Positions 20,988-29,609 of a DNA stretch of 33,421 nucleotides are shown piece by piece. The stretch spans positions 1 to 33,421 of the IMG/VR virus record IMGVR_UViG_3300022842_000036; one strand, given 5' to 3'. This DNA comes from a virus. Under the pieces are notes generated by a model, which was given only the letters and a program-made list of their open reading frames with translations, had not been told where the DNA came from and searched no databases. Position numbers and translations under genes: made by a program. Within the stretch, counting starts at the first letter, position 1, and the number at the start of each line of letters is the position of its first letter.

Positions 20988-23186
20988 ATGGATAAAACCT
21001 TAATGAGACCTTTATTCAGAAAGAGAGCCACTCAACTTAGAGTAGTTGATAGTAAAGCTGTTCCTAAATTTTTCGTTGGGGGAATTATGTCAGCAGCAAA
21101 TACTGCTAGAGCAGTCGCTGCTCCTGCATTTAGATATTTAGGAAATAAAATGTCAGGACCAAAAGTTTCAACTGCATTAACAGGATTAGAAGCAGGTTCT
21201 GCAGGTTACGGTATTAATGAAATGGCCAAAGGAGTTAGAGATGGGGACACAGGACAATTTTTAGAAGGTGCTGCTTATGCTGTACCAGGTGCTGCCTTTT
21301 TACCTTCTACTGCTAGAAGATCTGGAATTGCAGCTATAAGAGAACTAGGAGAATTTGGAGCATCAAAAACAACTCCTGTTGCTCAAGCATTAATAAACAA
21401 TCCAGGTAAAACAGCTGTAGGATCTATTGGTACAGCTTTAGCTGGTCAACAGATGCAAGGAGATGGAACTGCTTCTGATTTAAGTCAAGTTTCTGGAGAA
21501 GTAAAATCTATTGAAGATAGATTAATTTATTCTAAACCAGAATACGAACCAGATCCAAAGAAAAAAGTTACTCAAAATTTAAAAGATTATAAGGAAATGG
21601 AAAAAAACTTTAAACCTAAAGTTATTGGAGTTGAAAATCCTTCTACTCCAGAAGAACTTCAATTAAACGAGGACTTACCTAAAGCAAATAAAATTATAGC
21701 AATTGCAGAAGAACTTGGATTAGATGTAAATAATCTTGCTTCAGTAGGAGAAGAAACTTTAAAAAAAATAGCTGAACAAACTGATGTACCTTTACCAGAT
21801 GTTCTTAGACTATCAGGATTTGATGGAAACGGTCAAGATCCAGAACCTGTTGCACCTACTATAGACGGACAGATTAATCAAGTGACTCAAAATATTGAAG
21901 GAATGACAGATGATGAAGTAAATAGAATGGTTAAGAATAGACAGAATGAAATTAAAAAAGCAAATAATCTATCTCCATTAAGTAAAGAGTTTCAAACATT
22001 TAGAAATGAACTAGATCAAATGACAGGTGGTAGTAGTAATTTAAATAATTTAGTAGCTATGAAATTTGCATCAAAATTAATGACAGGAAAAAGTAATCAA
22101 AGAGGGTTGTCTGGGTTATTAGATATAGCAGGACAAGGTTTAGAATCTGCAAGTACCGATTTAATGAACATAGCCTTAGCTCAAAAAAATCAAGATATGG
22201 TTCTAGCTCAATCATTTTTAAAATCTAAAGCAGCAGCAGCAAAAGCAGCACAAGCTGGACCAGGTTTTGTAGGTGGAGATAAAGTCTTCAGTGTAGAAGA
22301 TCCCGCATACCCAGGACAGTTCTATAATGTTAAAGGAATGCTAGGTAAAGACGGAAAAATTTATCATAGAAATAAAAATAATGAAGTTGTTGAAGCTACA
22401 GCAGGAGCATATGAAAGACCAATAAATTCAGACAAAATGAATTTATATGCATCTAACTTAGAAGAAAATAAAAGAGGAGCTGAAATGATTGACTTTGTTA
22501 TCAACTCTCTTCCACAAGATGGAACTTTTAGTGCTGCATTTGGTTTAGCAAAAGAAGATATATTTGGAACTCTTGAACAAGTTACTGGAACAAATGGAAT
22601 AACAAGTTCTGATTTTGATTCTGAAATAAAAAGTTTAATGAGAAATAATGATGGTACTGAAGAAGGTATGAAAGCAACTGAAAAAATGCTTAAAGAATAC
22701 GATAAAGACATGGGTAAAGTAGAGAAAAGAGCAAATGAAATGGCTAAAGCTTCTTATAAAGAAAGAGGAGGATTCTTTTCAAGACCTTCTGATGATGAAT
22801 TAGCAAGATTTACTAAATTAGCTTTAATTGAACAAAGAATGAAATATCTTGTTGCGAATGCAAACAAAGCAGAAGATAGATTGACTCAAAAAGATATTGA
22901 AAATGCTGCTCAACGTACAGAAATTATTAAATTTTATGGTTCAGCTAAAACGGTTAGAGCAAACTATCAAAATTTAAAAAACGAATTTGAACAAAAAGCT
23001 CAGTCATTTGCTATGTCATACAGACAAAATGGTGGAACGGAATCTTCTATGCAATACTTTAAAGAGAATGTACCTGGAGTATCGCAGTTATATTCTAAAC
23101 AACAAGCAGATTTCTTATCTAAACAAAGAACAAAAAATAAAACTGAAAGAAATAATATTTTAAATACTTTACCCGGGGTACAATAA
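20988..23186 (+). CDS. Large internal virion/ejection protein
   Basis: 732 residues with ribosome site AGGA (20978-20981) and ATG 20988. The N-terminus is basic (RKRATQLRVVDSKAVPKFFV) with a GG motif, then Ala/Gly-rich hydrophobic stretches (GLEAGSAGYGINEMAKGVRD; GAAYAVPGAAFLP). The middle is charged and helical with PDVLRLSGFDGNGQDPEPVA. The C-terminal half (SFLKSKAAAAKAAQ; MATSYKERGG-like segments) is coiled. No enzymatic motif found. Size, composition and position before the 1,095-residue gene match podoviral internal core proteins that leave the capsid with the DNA. Assignment is by context and composition. Confidence 0.55.
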   Translation: MDKTLMRPLFRKRATQLRVVDSKAVPKFFVGGIMSAANTARAVAAPAFRYLGNKMSGPKVSTALTGLEAGSAGYGINEMAKGVRDGDTGQFLEGAAYAVPGAAFLPSTARRSGIAAIRELGEFGASKTTPVAQALINNPGKTAVGSIGTALAGQQMQGDGTASDLSQVSGEVKSIEDRLIYSKPEYEPDPKKKVTQNLKDYKEMEKNFKPKVIGVENPSTPEELQLNEDLPKANKIIAIAEELGLDVNNLASVGEETLKKIAEQTDVPLPDVLRLSGFDGNGQDPEPVAPTIDGQINQVTQNIEGMTDDEVNRMVKNRQNEIKKANNLSPLSKEFQTFRNELDQMTGGSSNLNNLVAMKFASKLMTGKSNQRGLSGLLDIAGQGLESASTDLMNIALAQKNQDMVLAQSFLKSKAAAAKAAQAGPGFVGGDKVFSVEDPAYPGQFYNVKGMLGKDGKIYHRNKNNEVVEATAGAYERPINSDKMNLYASNLEENKRGAEMIDFVINSLPQDGTFSAAFGLAKEDIFGTLEQVTGTNGITSSDFDSEIKSLMRNNDGTEEGMKATEKMLKEYDKDMGKVEKRANEMAKASYKERGGFFSRPSDDELARFTKLALIEQRMKYLVANANKAEDRLTQKDIENAAQRTEIIKFYGSAKTVRANYQNLKNEFEQKAQSFAMSYRQNGGTESSMQYFKENVPGVSQLYSKQQADFLSKQRTKNKTERNNILNTLPGVQ

Positions 23187-26100
23187 TGGTTGCTTTAAAT
23201 AAAGTACAAAAAGCTATTGATGCAAAACAAATAGACACTCGTTCTTTAAGTCAAGAACAGTTAGGTGCTTTAGATGATGCATTTAAAACAGGTGAATTAA
23301 CTGGATATAAAAACGTAGGTGAGTACGAAAGATTAATTGACTTGGGGGCCATGAGTGTAGCTAAAGGTAAAATGGCAAGGTTAAAGCCTATGGAATCTTC
23401 TACAGGAATTGGTAGAGGAGATATGGTATTAGCAGGAACATTAGGTTTTGGAATGCTTCCTTACATGGTGGAAAGAGAATCTTTAATAAGTTCTTATGTT
23501 AAAAATGGTTTCAAAGATAATTACGGTATAGACAACAGATACGTAGCAGGATCAAGTATTTACGATAAAAGATTATCTAAAATGAGTGAGTTTGCTAAAA
23601 AATTAAAAAAAGTACCTGGACCTATAGGTGCTCCAGTTAGATTATTAGGTAATACAATTGGAATGCTAGATAACACTGTAGATTTTTTTAAAAAAGTAAG
23701 CAAGTTTGGACCTAGTCCAGCGTTAGCAGTTGAAGCTAAAGCGTCTTTAGGAGCAATAGCAGGAGCGGCTGGAGGAAGTGCTGCATTTGATATATCTAAT
23801 TTAGGTGCTGATTTTGTAGGAGCTACTTCAAAAGATTTAGCTGAACTAACAGATAGCGATGAAAGAAAACTACCTTTTGTTGAAAGAATGTTTCTTAACG
23901 GACTTAGAGCAAGTAGAGATGAAATGTTATGGACAGGTGGAGCTTTAGGTTTAATAGGAGTAGTTAGAAATGCCGGAAGAGGACTTAAATCTTCGTTAGA
24001 TTTAGATAAACCACAAGCAAAAGCAATAGCTGCAGCAGCAGAAAGATCTAACCAAAAAATAAATATAGTAGATTTAATTCCAGCAGACAATCCCGGATTC
24101 AAAGGAGCTTGGCAAGGCTTTACAAAAAAATTCTTTACTACTCTTGGGGTATACCCTTTGGTAGGACAACCTTTAAAAGATTTTAATAGAACTTTTAATG
24201 CTAATTTAACTCAAGAACAATTATTAAACACTATGGATAACTTAGAACTTCCACCAATGGTTAATAATAGTATTCTTAACTACGCTGGTGTTAATCAAAT
24301 AAAAAGTGAGTTTAAAAACGTTTGGAAAACTATTGATGATGAATACGGAAGATTTAGAAATCATTACGAACAATTAGGTAATCCTACTTTTATACCAACT
24401 ACAAATGTAAGAAACGTTACTAAAACATTATTGGATAGAATGAAACTAGAGTATCCAGAAAAATTTGATATATGGGATGGTTTAGAAAAAGGAGCTAAAG
24501 ATTTAACAGATGTAGATGATCCAATGGTTCAATACATTAAATATTTAAATAGATTAACTGATCCAAATGATTACTACAATAAAGGAGGATACATTCGATT
24601 AAGTGATATGTTGGGTTTATCTAAAATGTTAACTAAAGCATATTCAGGTAGTAATTTTAAAGTAGTAGACAATGAAGTAATTAGATTTAAAAAAGCTTTT
24701 GAAAATGATGTAAACTCTTTAGGAGAAGCCGCTAACAGAGATGTATTAAAAGATAAAATATTTAAAGATGAGTATGGAATGAAGCTTTCTCAAGAAGGCC
24801 CAGAAGCAGCAGAAGCTTTCTTAGATACAAATATTAATGTAGCAAATTCAGCTTTGAAACAATTACAAGAAGCTAACGCTTATTATTCTATGGTTTTAAG
24901 GCCTTTCGAAAAATCTTCTGTAGCTAGAAAATTAATGGCAGTAGATAGAAAATTATTTGCTAGTAAAGGTATAGATATGACAGGTATAGAATCTATTGCA
25001 CCTGATCAAGTTTTTGACAAAGTAATTAAAGGAACTTTATCTGGAGACAGTCCTTTAGCAATTAAACAATTAAAACAAATACTAGGAGTTACTGATTCTT
25101 CATACGACATATTAAAAGCAGATGGTACGATAGATAGAACAGTTAAAATACCTGTTAGTAAAGAATCACAAGCAGTGTGGGATAGATATGTTAAACAGTG
25201 GTTATGGGAATCTATTAACAAAGCTACTTCTAATCCTATCAGAGATTTAAAAGGATTAAGTGCTCAAGCTATTGCTGCTAGAGCAGCTGACAAAGGTTTT
25301 GTTAGAAAGAATTTTAATCCATTAGACTTAGAAACAGAAAGAAGAGTTAGAGCTAAAACTAGAACTGATGAAATAAGTAACGTAACAGATGTAGATGCAA
25401 GAATATTTACTCAAGGAGACGGAGTAGCTAATCTTAATGAAGGTTTAATACGTAACCATGATTTTGGACAATTAGGTATTGATGATCTAACTAAAAATTT
25501 AGGAATTGATAACAAACAAGGTAAAGATAAAATAAGAGAAATATTTGGTGGTGGGCCAAAAGGAGACAAAGCTCTTAAAATGTTTGAAGATCTTGTTGAA
25601 GTTAAAAGAGCTATGGAAAGTGTTCCATCTACAGATCCTGCTAAATTTATTCAAAGAAGTTTAACTTTAAGAGCAGGTAGTGGACAAGGGGGTATGACTA
25701 CTACAGCAGTAACAGGAGCGGTTTTAGGTATAGGAAATACTTTAAAACTTATGTTAGGAGCAAGATTATTTGGTGAAGTTATTGCAAGTGCTAAAGTAGC
25801 TGAAAATGTAATGGAAATGAATAAAGCATATAGATTTATGTTGAATGCAGATGCAGATTCTATTATGCCTGGAAAAGGAAGAGTACCTTTAACTCCTAAA
25901 CTTTTTAATGGAGTTTTATTAACTATTGGAAGAACAGTTAACAGTTTATTTGAAGCAATGGGGGATGAATTTAGAGTTGATCCTAATAAAATAGATTTTG
26001 AAGAAATCAGACAAAAATTAATATCATTAGATCCTAATGTTCCTTTAGGAAATAGTTATGATTTTGGAAGTATGTCTAAATTTACAAGAGACAGAATTTA

Positions 26101-26473
26101 TCCAGAATATGATGTAAGTAAAATGTTAAGTCCTGAAATGAGAAGAGCAGGAGAAGAATATTTAACTGGCGCTTCTATAATGGGTGCTAGCCATAATCAA
26201 TTTCAAAAATTAATGAACTCTAATCCTTTACAACTGGCAGCAGAAGCACCGGTTAACACGCCTCCAGTAGAGCCGATTACAGCACAATCACCAACGACTA
26301 CTATGCCAACGGCCACTCAACCAACAGCAAATCAAGGTGAACAATTTGCTGCATTATTCCCTCAAGATACATTAGGGCAAGCTTTAGCTAATAAAAATCA
26401 ACCTCAACAAATGAATGAAGGTGGGTTAGTAGAAGATGCTTATAAAACAGCAGACGAGGTTCTAAGTGCCTAA
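23186..26473 (+). CDS. Very large internal virion/ejection protein, 1,095 aa
   Basis: The longest ORF of the window; TAATG coupling with the previous gene. It begins MVALNKVQKAIDAKQIDTRS and is largely helical, with hydrophobic Gly/Ala segments (MVLAGTLGFGMLPYM; ASLGAIAGAAGGSAAFDISN; GGALGLIGVVRNAGRG; TTTAVTGAVLGIGNTLKLML). A Pro/Gln/Thr tail ends with QQMNEGGLVEDAYKTADEVL. Large helical proteins with buried glycine zipper-like segments at this position form the ejection conduit of podoviruses (compare T7 gp16 or P22 gp16/gp20). No lysozyme-type motif was noticed. Functional assignment is from size and location. Confidence 0.55.
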   Translation: MVALNKVQKAIDAKQIDTRSLSQEQLGALDDAFKTGELTGYKNVGEYERLIDLGAMSVAKGKMARLKPMESSTGIGRGDMVLAGTLGFGMLPYMVERESLISSYVKNGFKDNYGIDNRYVAGSSIYDKRLSKMSEFAKKLKKVPGPIGAPVRLLGNTIGMLDNTVDFFKKVSKFGPSPALAVEAKASLGAIAGAAGGSAAFDISNLGADFVGATSKDLAELTDSDERKLPFVERMFLNGLRASRDEMLWTGGALGLIGVVRNAGRGLKSSLDLDKPQAKAIAAAAERSNQKINIVDLIPADNPGFKGAWQGFTKKFFTTLGVYPLVGQPLKDFNRTFNANLTQEQLLNTMDNLELPPMVNNSILNYAGVNQIKSEFKNVWKTIDDEYGRFRNHYEQLGNPTFIPTTNVRNVTKTLLDRMKLEYPEKFDIWDGLEKGAKDLTDVDDPMVQYIKYLNRLTDPNDYYNKGGYIRLSDMLGLSKMLTKAYSGSNFKVVDNEVIRFKKAFENDVNSLGEAANRDVLKDKIFKDEYGMKLSQEGPEAAEAFLDTNINVANSALKQLQEANAYYSMVLRPFEKSSVARKLMAVDRKLFASKGIDMTGIESIAPDQVFDKVIKGTLSGDSPLAIKQLKQILGVTDSSYDILKADGTIDRTVKIPVSKESQAVWDRYVKQWLWESINKATSNPIRDLKGLSAQAIAARAADKGFVRKNFNPLDLETERRVRAKTRTDEISNVTDVDARIFTQGDGVANLNEGLIRNHDFGQLGIDDLTKNLGIDNKQGKDKIREIFGGGPKGDKALKMFEDLVEVKRAMESVPSTDPAKFIQRSLTLRAGSGQGGMTTTAVTGAVLGIGNTLKLMLGARLFGEVIASAKVAENVMEMNKAYRFMLNADADSIMPGKGRVPLTPKLFNGVLLTIGRTVNSLFEAMGDEFRVDPNKIDFEEIRQKLISLDPNVPLGNSYDFGSMSKFTRDRIYPEYDVSKMLSPEMRRAGEEYLTGASIMGASHNQFQKLMNSNPLQLAAEAPVNTPPVEPITAQSPTTTMPTATQPTANQGEQFAALFPQDTLGQALANKNQPQQMNEGGLVEDAYKTADEVLSA

Positions 26474-26642
26474 AAAATCTGCATTAGATAAAATTGAATA
26501 CCATGAAAAAATCTGCAGATTAATGCAAAAACAAACATTTGAAAAAATTGAAAAGATAGAAACTCGTATTAATAGACTAGAGAAGTTTATTATAGGGGGT
26601 TTAGGAGCTATACTTTTAGCTGTACTTTCTAACCATATGTAG
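26466..26642 (+). CDS. Small coiled-coil plus membrane-anchor protein (XhlA-like)
   Basis: 58 residues: GTG 26466 overlaps the end of the ejection gene by eight bases, GAGG about eight bases upstream, TAG at 26640-26642. The N-terminal part is a charged coiled coil (LDKIEYHEKICRLMQKQTFE, KIEKIETRINRLEKF) followed by one membrane span FIIGGLGAILLAVLSNHM at the C-terminus. This layout is that of XhlA/haemolysin-type phage lysis accessory proteins. It is far from the endolysin, so it could equally be a membrane-docking protein for ejection. It is a tail-anchored protein in either case. Confidence 0.65.
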   Translation: MPKKSALDKIEYHEKICRLMQKQTFEKIEKIETRINRLEKFIIGGLGAILLAVLSNHM

Positions 26643-26654
26643 TATTAATATGGA

Positions 26655-27386
26655 ATGATATTTACAGAAAACTTAGAAGACAATTCATTTACTTTAACAG
26701 AACTAGAATTAATAGAAAAATTTCCCTATAAAAGATACTCTAGGGCAGAAGATCCTACTACAGGAAAACGTATGTATTCTGTAGATGGAACTAAATTACC
26801 TTCCGTAACTACTATACTTGGTGCTACAAAAGACAAAGAATCTATAGAAGCTTTGGAACGATGGAAGCAACGTGTTGGAGAAGAAGGAGCAGAAAAAATT
26901 AAAAATGATGCTGCTTCTATGGGAACTGAAATGCATTTAGTTATTGAAAAGTATTTAGAGGGACAGGGTTATTTAAATATTTCTGAAAAAGGAAATAGAG
27001 CTAGAAAAATGGCTCATACTATTCTTAAAAATATTAGTGGATTAACTGAAGTTTGGGGAAATGAAATTAGTTTAGCTTATCCAGAAAAATATGCCGGAGC
27101 AACAGATTGTATTGGAGTCATAGATGATAAAGTAACTATCTTTGATTGGAAACAAACTAACAAACCTAAAAGAAGAGAATGGAGTGCTGTACAAGATTAT
27201 TTTACACAGTTAGGAGCCTATAGTTTAGCTCATGAAAGTATGTACGGGAAAATAGATCAAGTTAAAATATGTATGTGTTCAAGAGATTTTAATTATCAAG
27301 AATTTTCATTAGAAGGCCAAGAGTTAAAAGACTACCAGGAAAAATGGTGGGAACGATTTGAAAAATATCTAAAAGCTACTTCTTAG
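26655..27386 (+). CDS. PD-(D/E)XK superfamily exonuclease
   Basis: 243 residues. The core motifs run in order: LPSVTTIL (48-55), GTEMH (90-94), E137 in GNEISLAY, D151 in YAGATDCIG, D164-W-K166 (TIFDWKQT), and Q185...Y189 in FTQLGAYSLA. This is the RecB/Cas4-like nuclease layout of phage and MGME1-type exonucleases: the Asp/Lys pair binds metal and cleaves the backbone, and the QxxxY helix contacts the active site. Role is probably host DNA degradation or recombination/replication processing. Start ATG 26655 has no clear ribosome site; TATTAA lies six bases upstream. Followed on the other strand by a convergent gene. Confidence 0.85.
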   Translation: MIFTENLEDNSFTLTELELIEKFPYKRYSRAEDPTTGKRMYSVDGTKLPSVTTILGATKDKESIEALERWKQRVGEEGAEKIKNDAASMGTEMHLVIEKYLEGQGYLNISEKGNRARKMAHTILKNISGLTEVWGNEISLAYPEKYAGATDCIGVIDDKVTIFDWKQTNKPKRREWSAVQDYFTQLGAYSLAHESMYGKIDQVKICMCSRDFNYQEFSLEGQELKDYQEKWWERFEKYLKATS

Positions 27387-27543
27387 CCACTTTGTCTTTG
27401 TTGGGACCTTCTTTAATAATGTAATCTTGAGTTCCATTAGCGCCTGTTTCAACTTCTTTCTTTAAGTTTCTAAACAGAGCCATCTCTTTTACTTTTTTAT
27501 ATTGTTGTTTTAAAAATGTTTCTATTACTTTTGTATCTCTCAT
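27376..27543 (-). CDS. Small minus-strand protein, 55 aa
   Basis: Read on the minus strand from ATG 27543-27541 to TAG 27378-27376. MRDTKVIETFLKQQYKKVKE continues MALFRNLKKEVETGANGTQD, then YIIKEGPNKDKVAKK. It follows the helicase gene by 14 bases and its end overlaps the exonuclease gene (convergent) by 11 bases. It is too small for the usual cutoff, but the frame fills the gap between the two genes. Function unknown. TATACT lies exactly six bases before its ATG. Confidence 0.55.
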   Translation of the reverse strand: MRDTKVIETFLKQQYKKVKEMALFRNLKKEVETGANGTQDYIIKEGPNKDKVAKK

Positions 27544-27549
27544 TGAATA

Positions 27550-27578
27550 AGTATAGACTATTTTAACCAGTTTTTAAA
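27550..27578 (-). promoter_or_regulatory. Candidate minus-strand promoter for the 55-aa gene
   Basis: On the minus strand: TTTAAA (27578-27573), 17 bases, TATACT (27555-27550), six bases (TATTCA), ATG 27543. No Shine-Dalgarno. It lies across the 3' end of the helicase gene. The -35 is weak (4/6). Confidence 0.35.
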
Positions 27579-28988
27579 CTCATCTCCCATGGTCGCTATA
27601 GCTAATTTATCTTTTTGATGAAGAGCACTTAAAATACGTTCATCTAAGCTATTTTTACATATAATATCTGTATATAAAACAGTTTTAGTTTGACCAGATC
27701 TGTGGGCTCTATCTTCGGATTGTCTTCTAACTTCATAGTTAAAGTTATTAGAAAAATAAACTACATTAGTTGCTGCAGTTAAGGTAAGTCCAAAACCACC
27801 TGTGGTAGGATTACCTACAAAGAATAAACATTCAGGATCTTCTTGAAATCTTTTCATAGCAATAGTTCTTTTAGCAGAATCAATTGCACCATAATTTGCA
27901 ACTACAGAAGCTTTACCGTATTTGTCTTGAAGAAATTCAATAATGTTTTCTATATTATAAATATAGTTAGCCCATATAATCATTTTACCATTTGCTTCTT
28001 CAATTATATCCGACAAAGCATGTAGTTTAGGATTTTTAAATTCTTTTAATTCCGCATCATTTGTTTTTACAAAACCATTACCTACTTGATGTAGTTTAAT
28101 TATTTCAGTTAACTTATTATTATAAGAAACAGTTTCATCTTCAATGATGGCAATAGCAGATTGTTTTAAAGATTTATAAACTCTTTCTTGCTCTTCATTC
28201 ATATCTACATATCTTTTGGTATATTGTTTAGGAGGCAGATCTAAGCATTCATCTTTAGTAACACGGTAAGAAAACGTTTTTAATTTTTCTTCAAGTTCTT
28301 CTAATTTAACATAGTACTTGGGTATTTCAGTGTATTTTCCTCCACCTAAATCTAATCTATGTGTAACACAATATCTATTTCTAAATGTATAGTAAGAAGA
28401 GAAACCTAATAGATCTTCATTTAAAAAACCACACTGAGTATATAAATCTAATGGTGATTTAGTAACAGGAGAACCTGTTAAGATTCTTCTGTAGAAAGAG
28501 TATTTAGCTAATTTTAAAATATTTCTAGTTCGTATGGCTTTATGATTTTTAATTGTAGTGGACTCATCTACAATAGTCATGGCTTTGTGTTTTTTTAAAA
28601 ACTCTGTAGCACCTTTAAGTCCTCTAGCAGTAGACAAGGCTTCAACGTTCATGCAAAAAATAGTTAAATCTTTATTTACTTTATAAGCTTTATCTAATTT
28701 TTTAGGTTTATCTATATTCCAAATGTAAGTAGTGTAGTCAATATCTGGACTCATGTGTTTTTCGATCTCATCATAGGCCCATACCGTGTATACGGATTTA
28801 GGTGCAATAATTAAAACACCTGTAATACCTTCATGAAGTCGTAGTAAACCGATATTATCTATTGTAACTTTTGTTTTACCTGTTCCCATTTCCATGAAGA
28901 AAGCGTAATTTAATTTATTCCAGGATTTTTCTAAGGCAATTTTTTGATGCTCGTAAGGAGCAGTTTTAAAGTTAAACAAGTTCAACAT
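27558..28988 (-). CDS. SNF2-like superfamily 2 helicase
   Basis: 476 residues on the minus strand. Motif order: YEHQKIALEKSW (12-23, Q-motif-like), MGTGKTK (34-40, Walker A), VLIIAPKSVYTVW, D141-E-S-T144 (Walker B, DExx), TGSPVTKSPLDLY (motif III), YGAIDSAKR..., TGGFGLTLTAATNVVYFSNNF (motif V) and RAHRSGQ (427-433, motif VI arginines). This is a small SNF2/Swi2-type ATPase as found in many phages, likely remodelling or translocating on dsDNA in replication or recombination. No nuclease domain. It and the 55-aa gene are the only minus-strand genes here, driven by the divergent promoter at 28998-29026. Confidence 0.85.
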   Translation of the reverse strand: MLNLFNFKTAPYEHQKIALEKSWNKLNYAFFMEMGTGKTKVTIDNIGLLRLHEGITGVLIIAPKSVYTVWAYDEIEKHMSPDIDYTTYIWNIDKPKKLDKAYKVNKDLTIFCMNVEALSTARGLKGATEFLKKHKAMTIVDESTTIKNHKAIRTRNILKLAKYSFYRRILTGSPVTKSPLDLYTQCGFLNEDLLGFSSYYTFRNRYCVTHRLDLGGGKYTEIPKYYVKLEELEEKLKTFSYRVTKDECLDLPPKQYTKRYVDMNEEQERVYKSLKQSAIAIIEDETVSYNNKLTEIIKLHQVGNGFVKTNDAELKEFKNPKLHALSDIIEEANGKMIIWANYIYNIENIIEFLQDKYGKASVVANYGAIDSAKRTIAMKRFQEDPECLFFVGNPTTGGFGLTLTAATNVVYFSNNFNYEVRRQSEDRAHRSGQTKTVLYTDIICKNSLDERILSALHQKDKLAIATMGDEFKNWLK

Positions 28989-28993
28989 AGTGG

Positions 28994-29021
28994 TTGACTT
29001 ATAGGTTTTAATGACTATATA
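28994..29021 (+). promoter_or_regulatory. Plus-strand promoter for the primase/helicase operon
   Basis: TTGACT (28994-28999), 16-base spacer, TATATA (29016-29021). The predicted start near 29028 gives a short leader with a strong ribosome site (AAAGGAGGT, 29033-29041) seven bases before ATG 29049. Back to back with the minus-strand promoter; the two overlap and probably compete. Confidence 0.55.
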
Positions 29022-29026
29022 GTCAA
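28998..29026 (-). promoter_or_regulatory. Minus-strand promoter for the SNF2-type helicase
   Basis: On the minus strand: TTGACT (29026-29021), 17-base spacer, TATAAG (29003-28998); each hexamer matches 5 of 6 consensus bases. Predicted start is about three bases before ATG 28988, so the leader is nearly absent. No Shine-Dalgarno. Its -35 overlaps the palindrome that covers the opposing promoter's -10. Confidence 0.6.
29012..29025. repeat. Perfect 14-bp palindrome in the divergent promoter
   Basis: TGACTATATAGTCA spans the plus-strand -10 and the minus-strand -35. A half-site-like TTGACTTATAG lies at 28994-29004. Placement suits a repressor or activator site governing both directions. Confidence 0.65.
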
Positions 29027-29048
29027 GGTAATAAAGGAGGTCATTTTT

Positions 29049-29591
29049 ATGAACCTAGAACAACTAACAAATATAAGTATAGACACCGATAAAACCAAAG
29101 ATATTGCAAATCTATGCAATGAATTACTTTCTCAAAATAAAACTGTAGAACAAGCTGAAATAGCACTTAAAAATGCTAAAGCAGAGCAACTACGTTTATC
29201 TGAAGAAGTTATCCCTGCTGTAATGTCTGAGGCAGGTATATCAATGCTCAAACTAGAAGATGGTTCTTCTGTTGAGGTTGCACCTTATTACTATGCGAAG
29301 ATCCCAGAAGATAAAAAAGCGGATGCTTTTAAATGGCTACGTGACAATAACTTTGGGGATTTGGTTAAAAATAATTTAACCTTATCGTTTAGTAAAGGAG
29401 AAGATTCTGACGCAGCTAGAGTAAAAGCTGAGCTAGAAGCTAAAGGTCTTGTCGTAGACCAAAAAGAGGACATCCATTGGCAAACGCTTCGAGGATTTGT
29501 TAAAGAGCAATCCGAGAAAAATAAAACTATACCCTCAGACTTATTTGGGTTATACGTTGCTAATAGAACTAAGATAAAAACTAACAAGTAA
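29049..29591 (+). CDS. Conserved-type replication-region protein, 180 aa, unknown function
   Basis: First gene of the rightward DNA-metabolism operon, with the best Shine-Dalgarno in the window. Residues 1-60 are helical (LNELL...VEQAEIALKNAKAEQL). The sequence then becomes mixed (VIPAVMSEAGISMLKLEDGS; SSVEVAPYYYAKIPEDKKAD) and ends FGLYVANRTKIKTNK. Proteins with this coiled N-terminus and 'MLKLEDGSSVEV..YYYAKIP' stretch appear before SSB-like and primase genes in marine phages. Function is not known to me; a nucleic-acid-associated protein is likely from context. Confidence 0.6.
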   Translation: MNLEQLTNISIDTDKTKDIANLCNELLSQNKTVEQAEIALKNAKAEQLRLSEEVIPAVMSEAGISMLKLEDGSSVEVAPYYYAKIPEDKKADAFKWLRDNNFGDLVKNNLTLSFSKGEDSDAARVKAELEAKGLVVDQKEDIHWQTLRGFVKEQSEKNKTIPSDLFGLYVANRTKIKTNK

Positions 29592-29609
29592 CAACTATAG
29601 GAGTAACAC

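Noticed and set aside
27375-27387. GCTA-CTTCT-TAGC hairpin between convergent genes as a terminator
   Set aside because: Only four base pairs, within coding sequence, and no downstream T-run on either strand.
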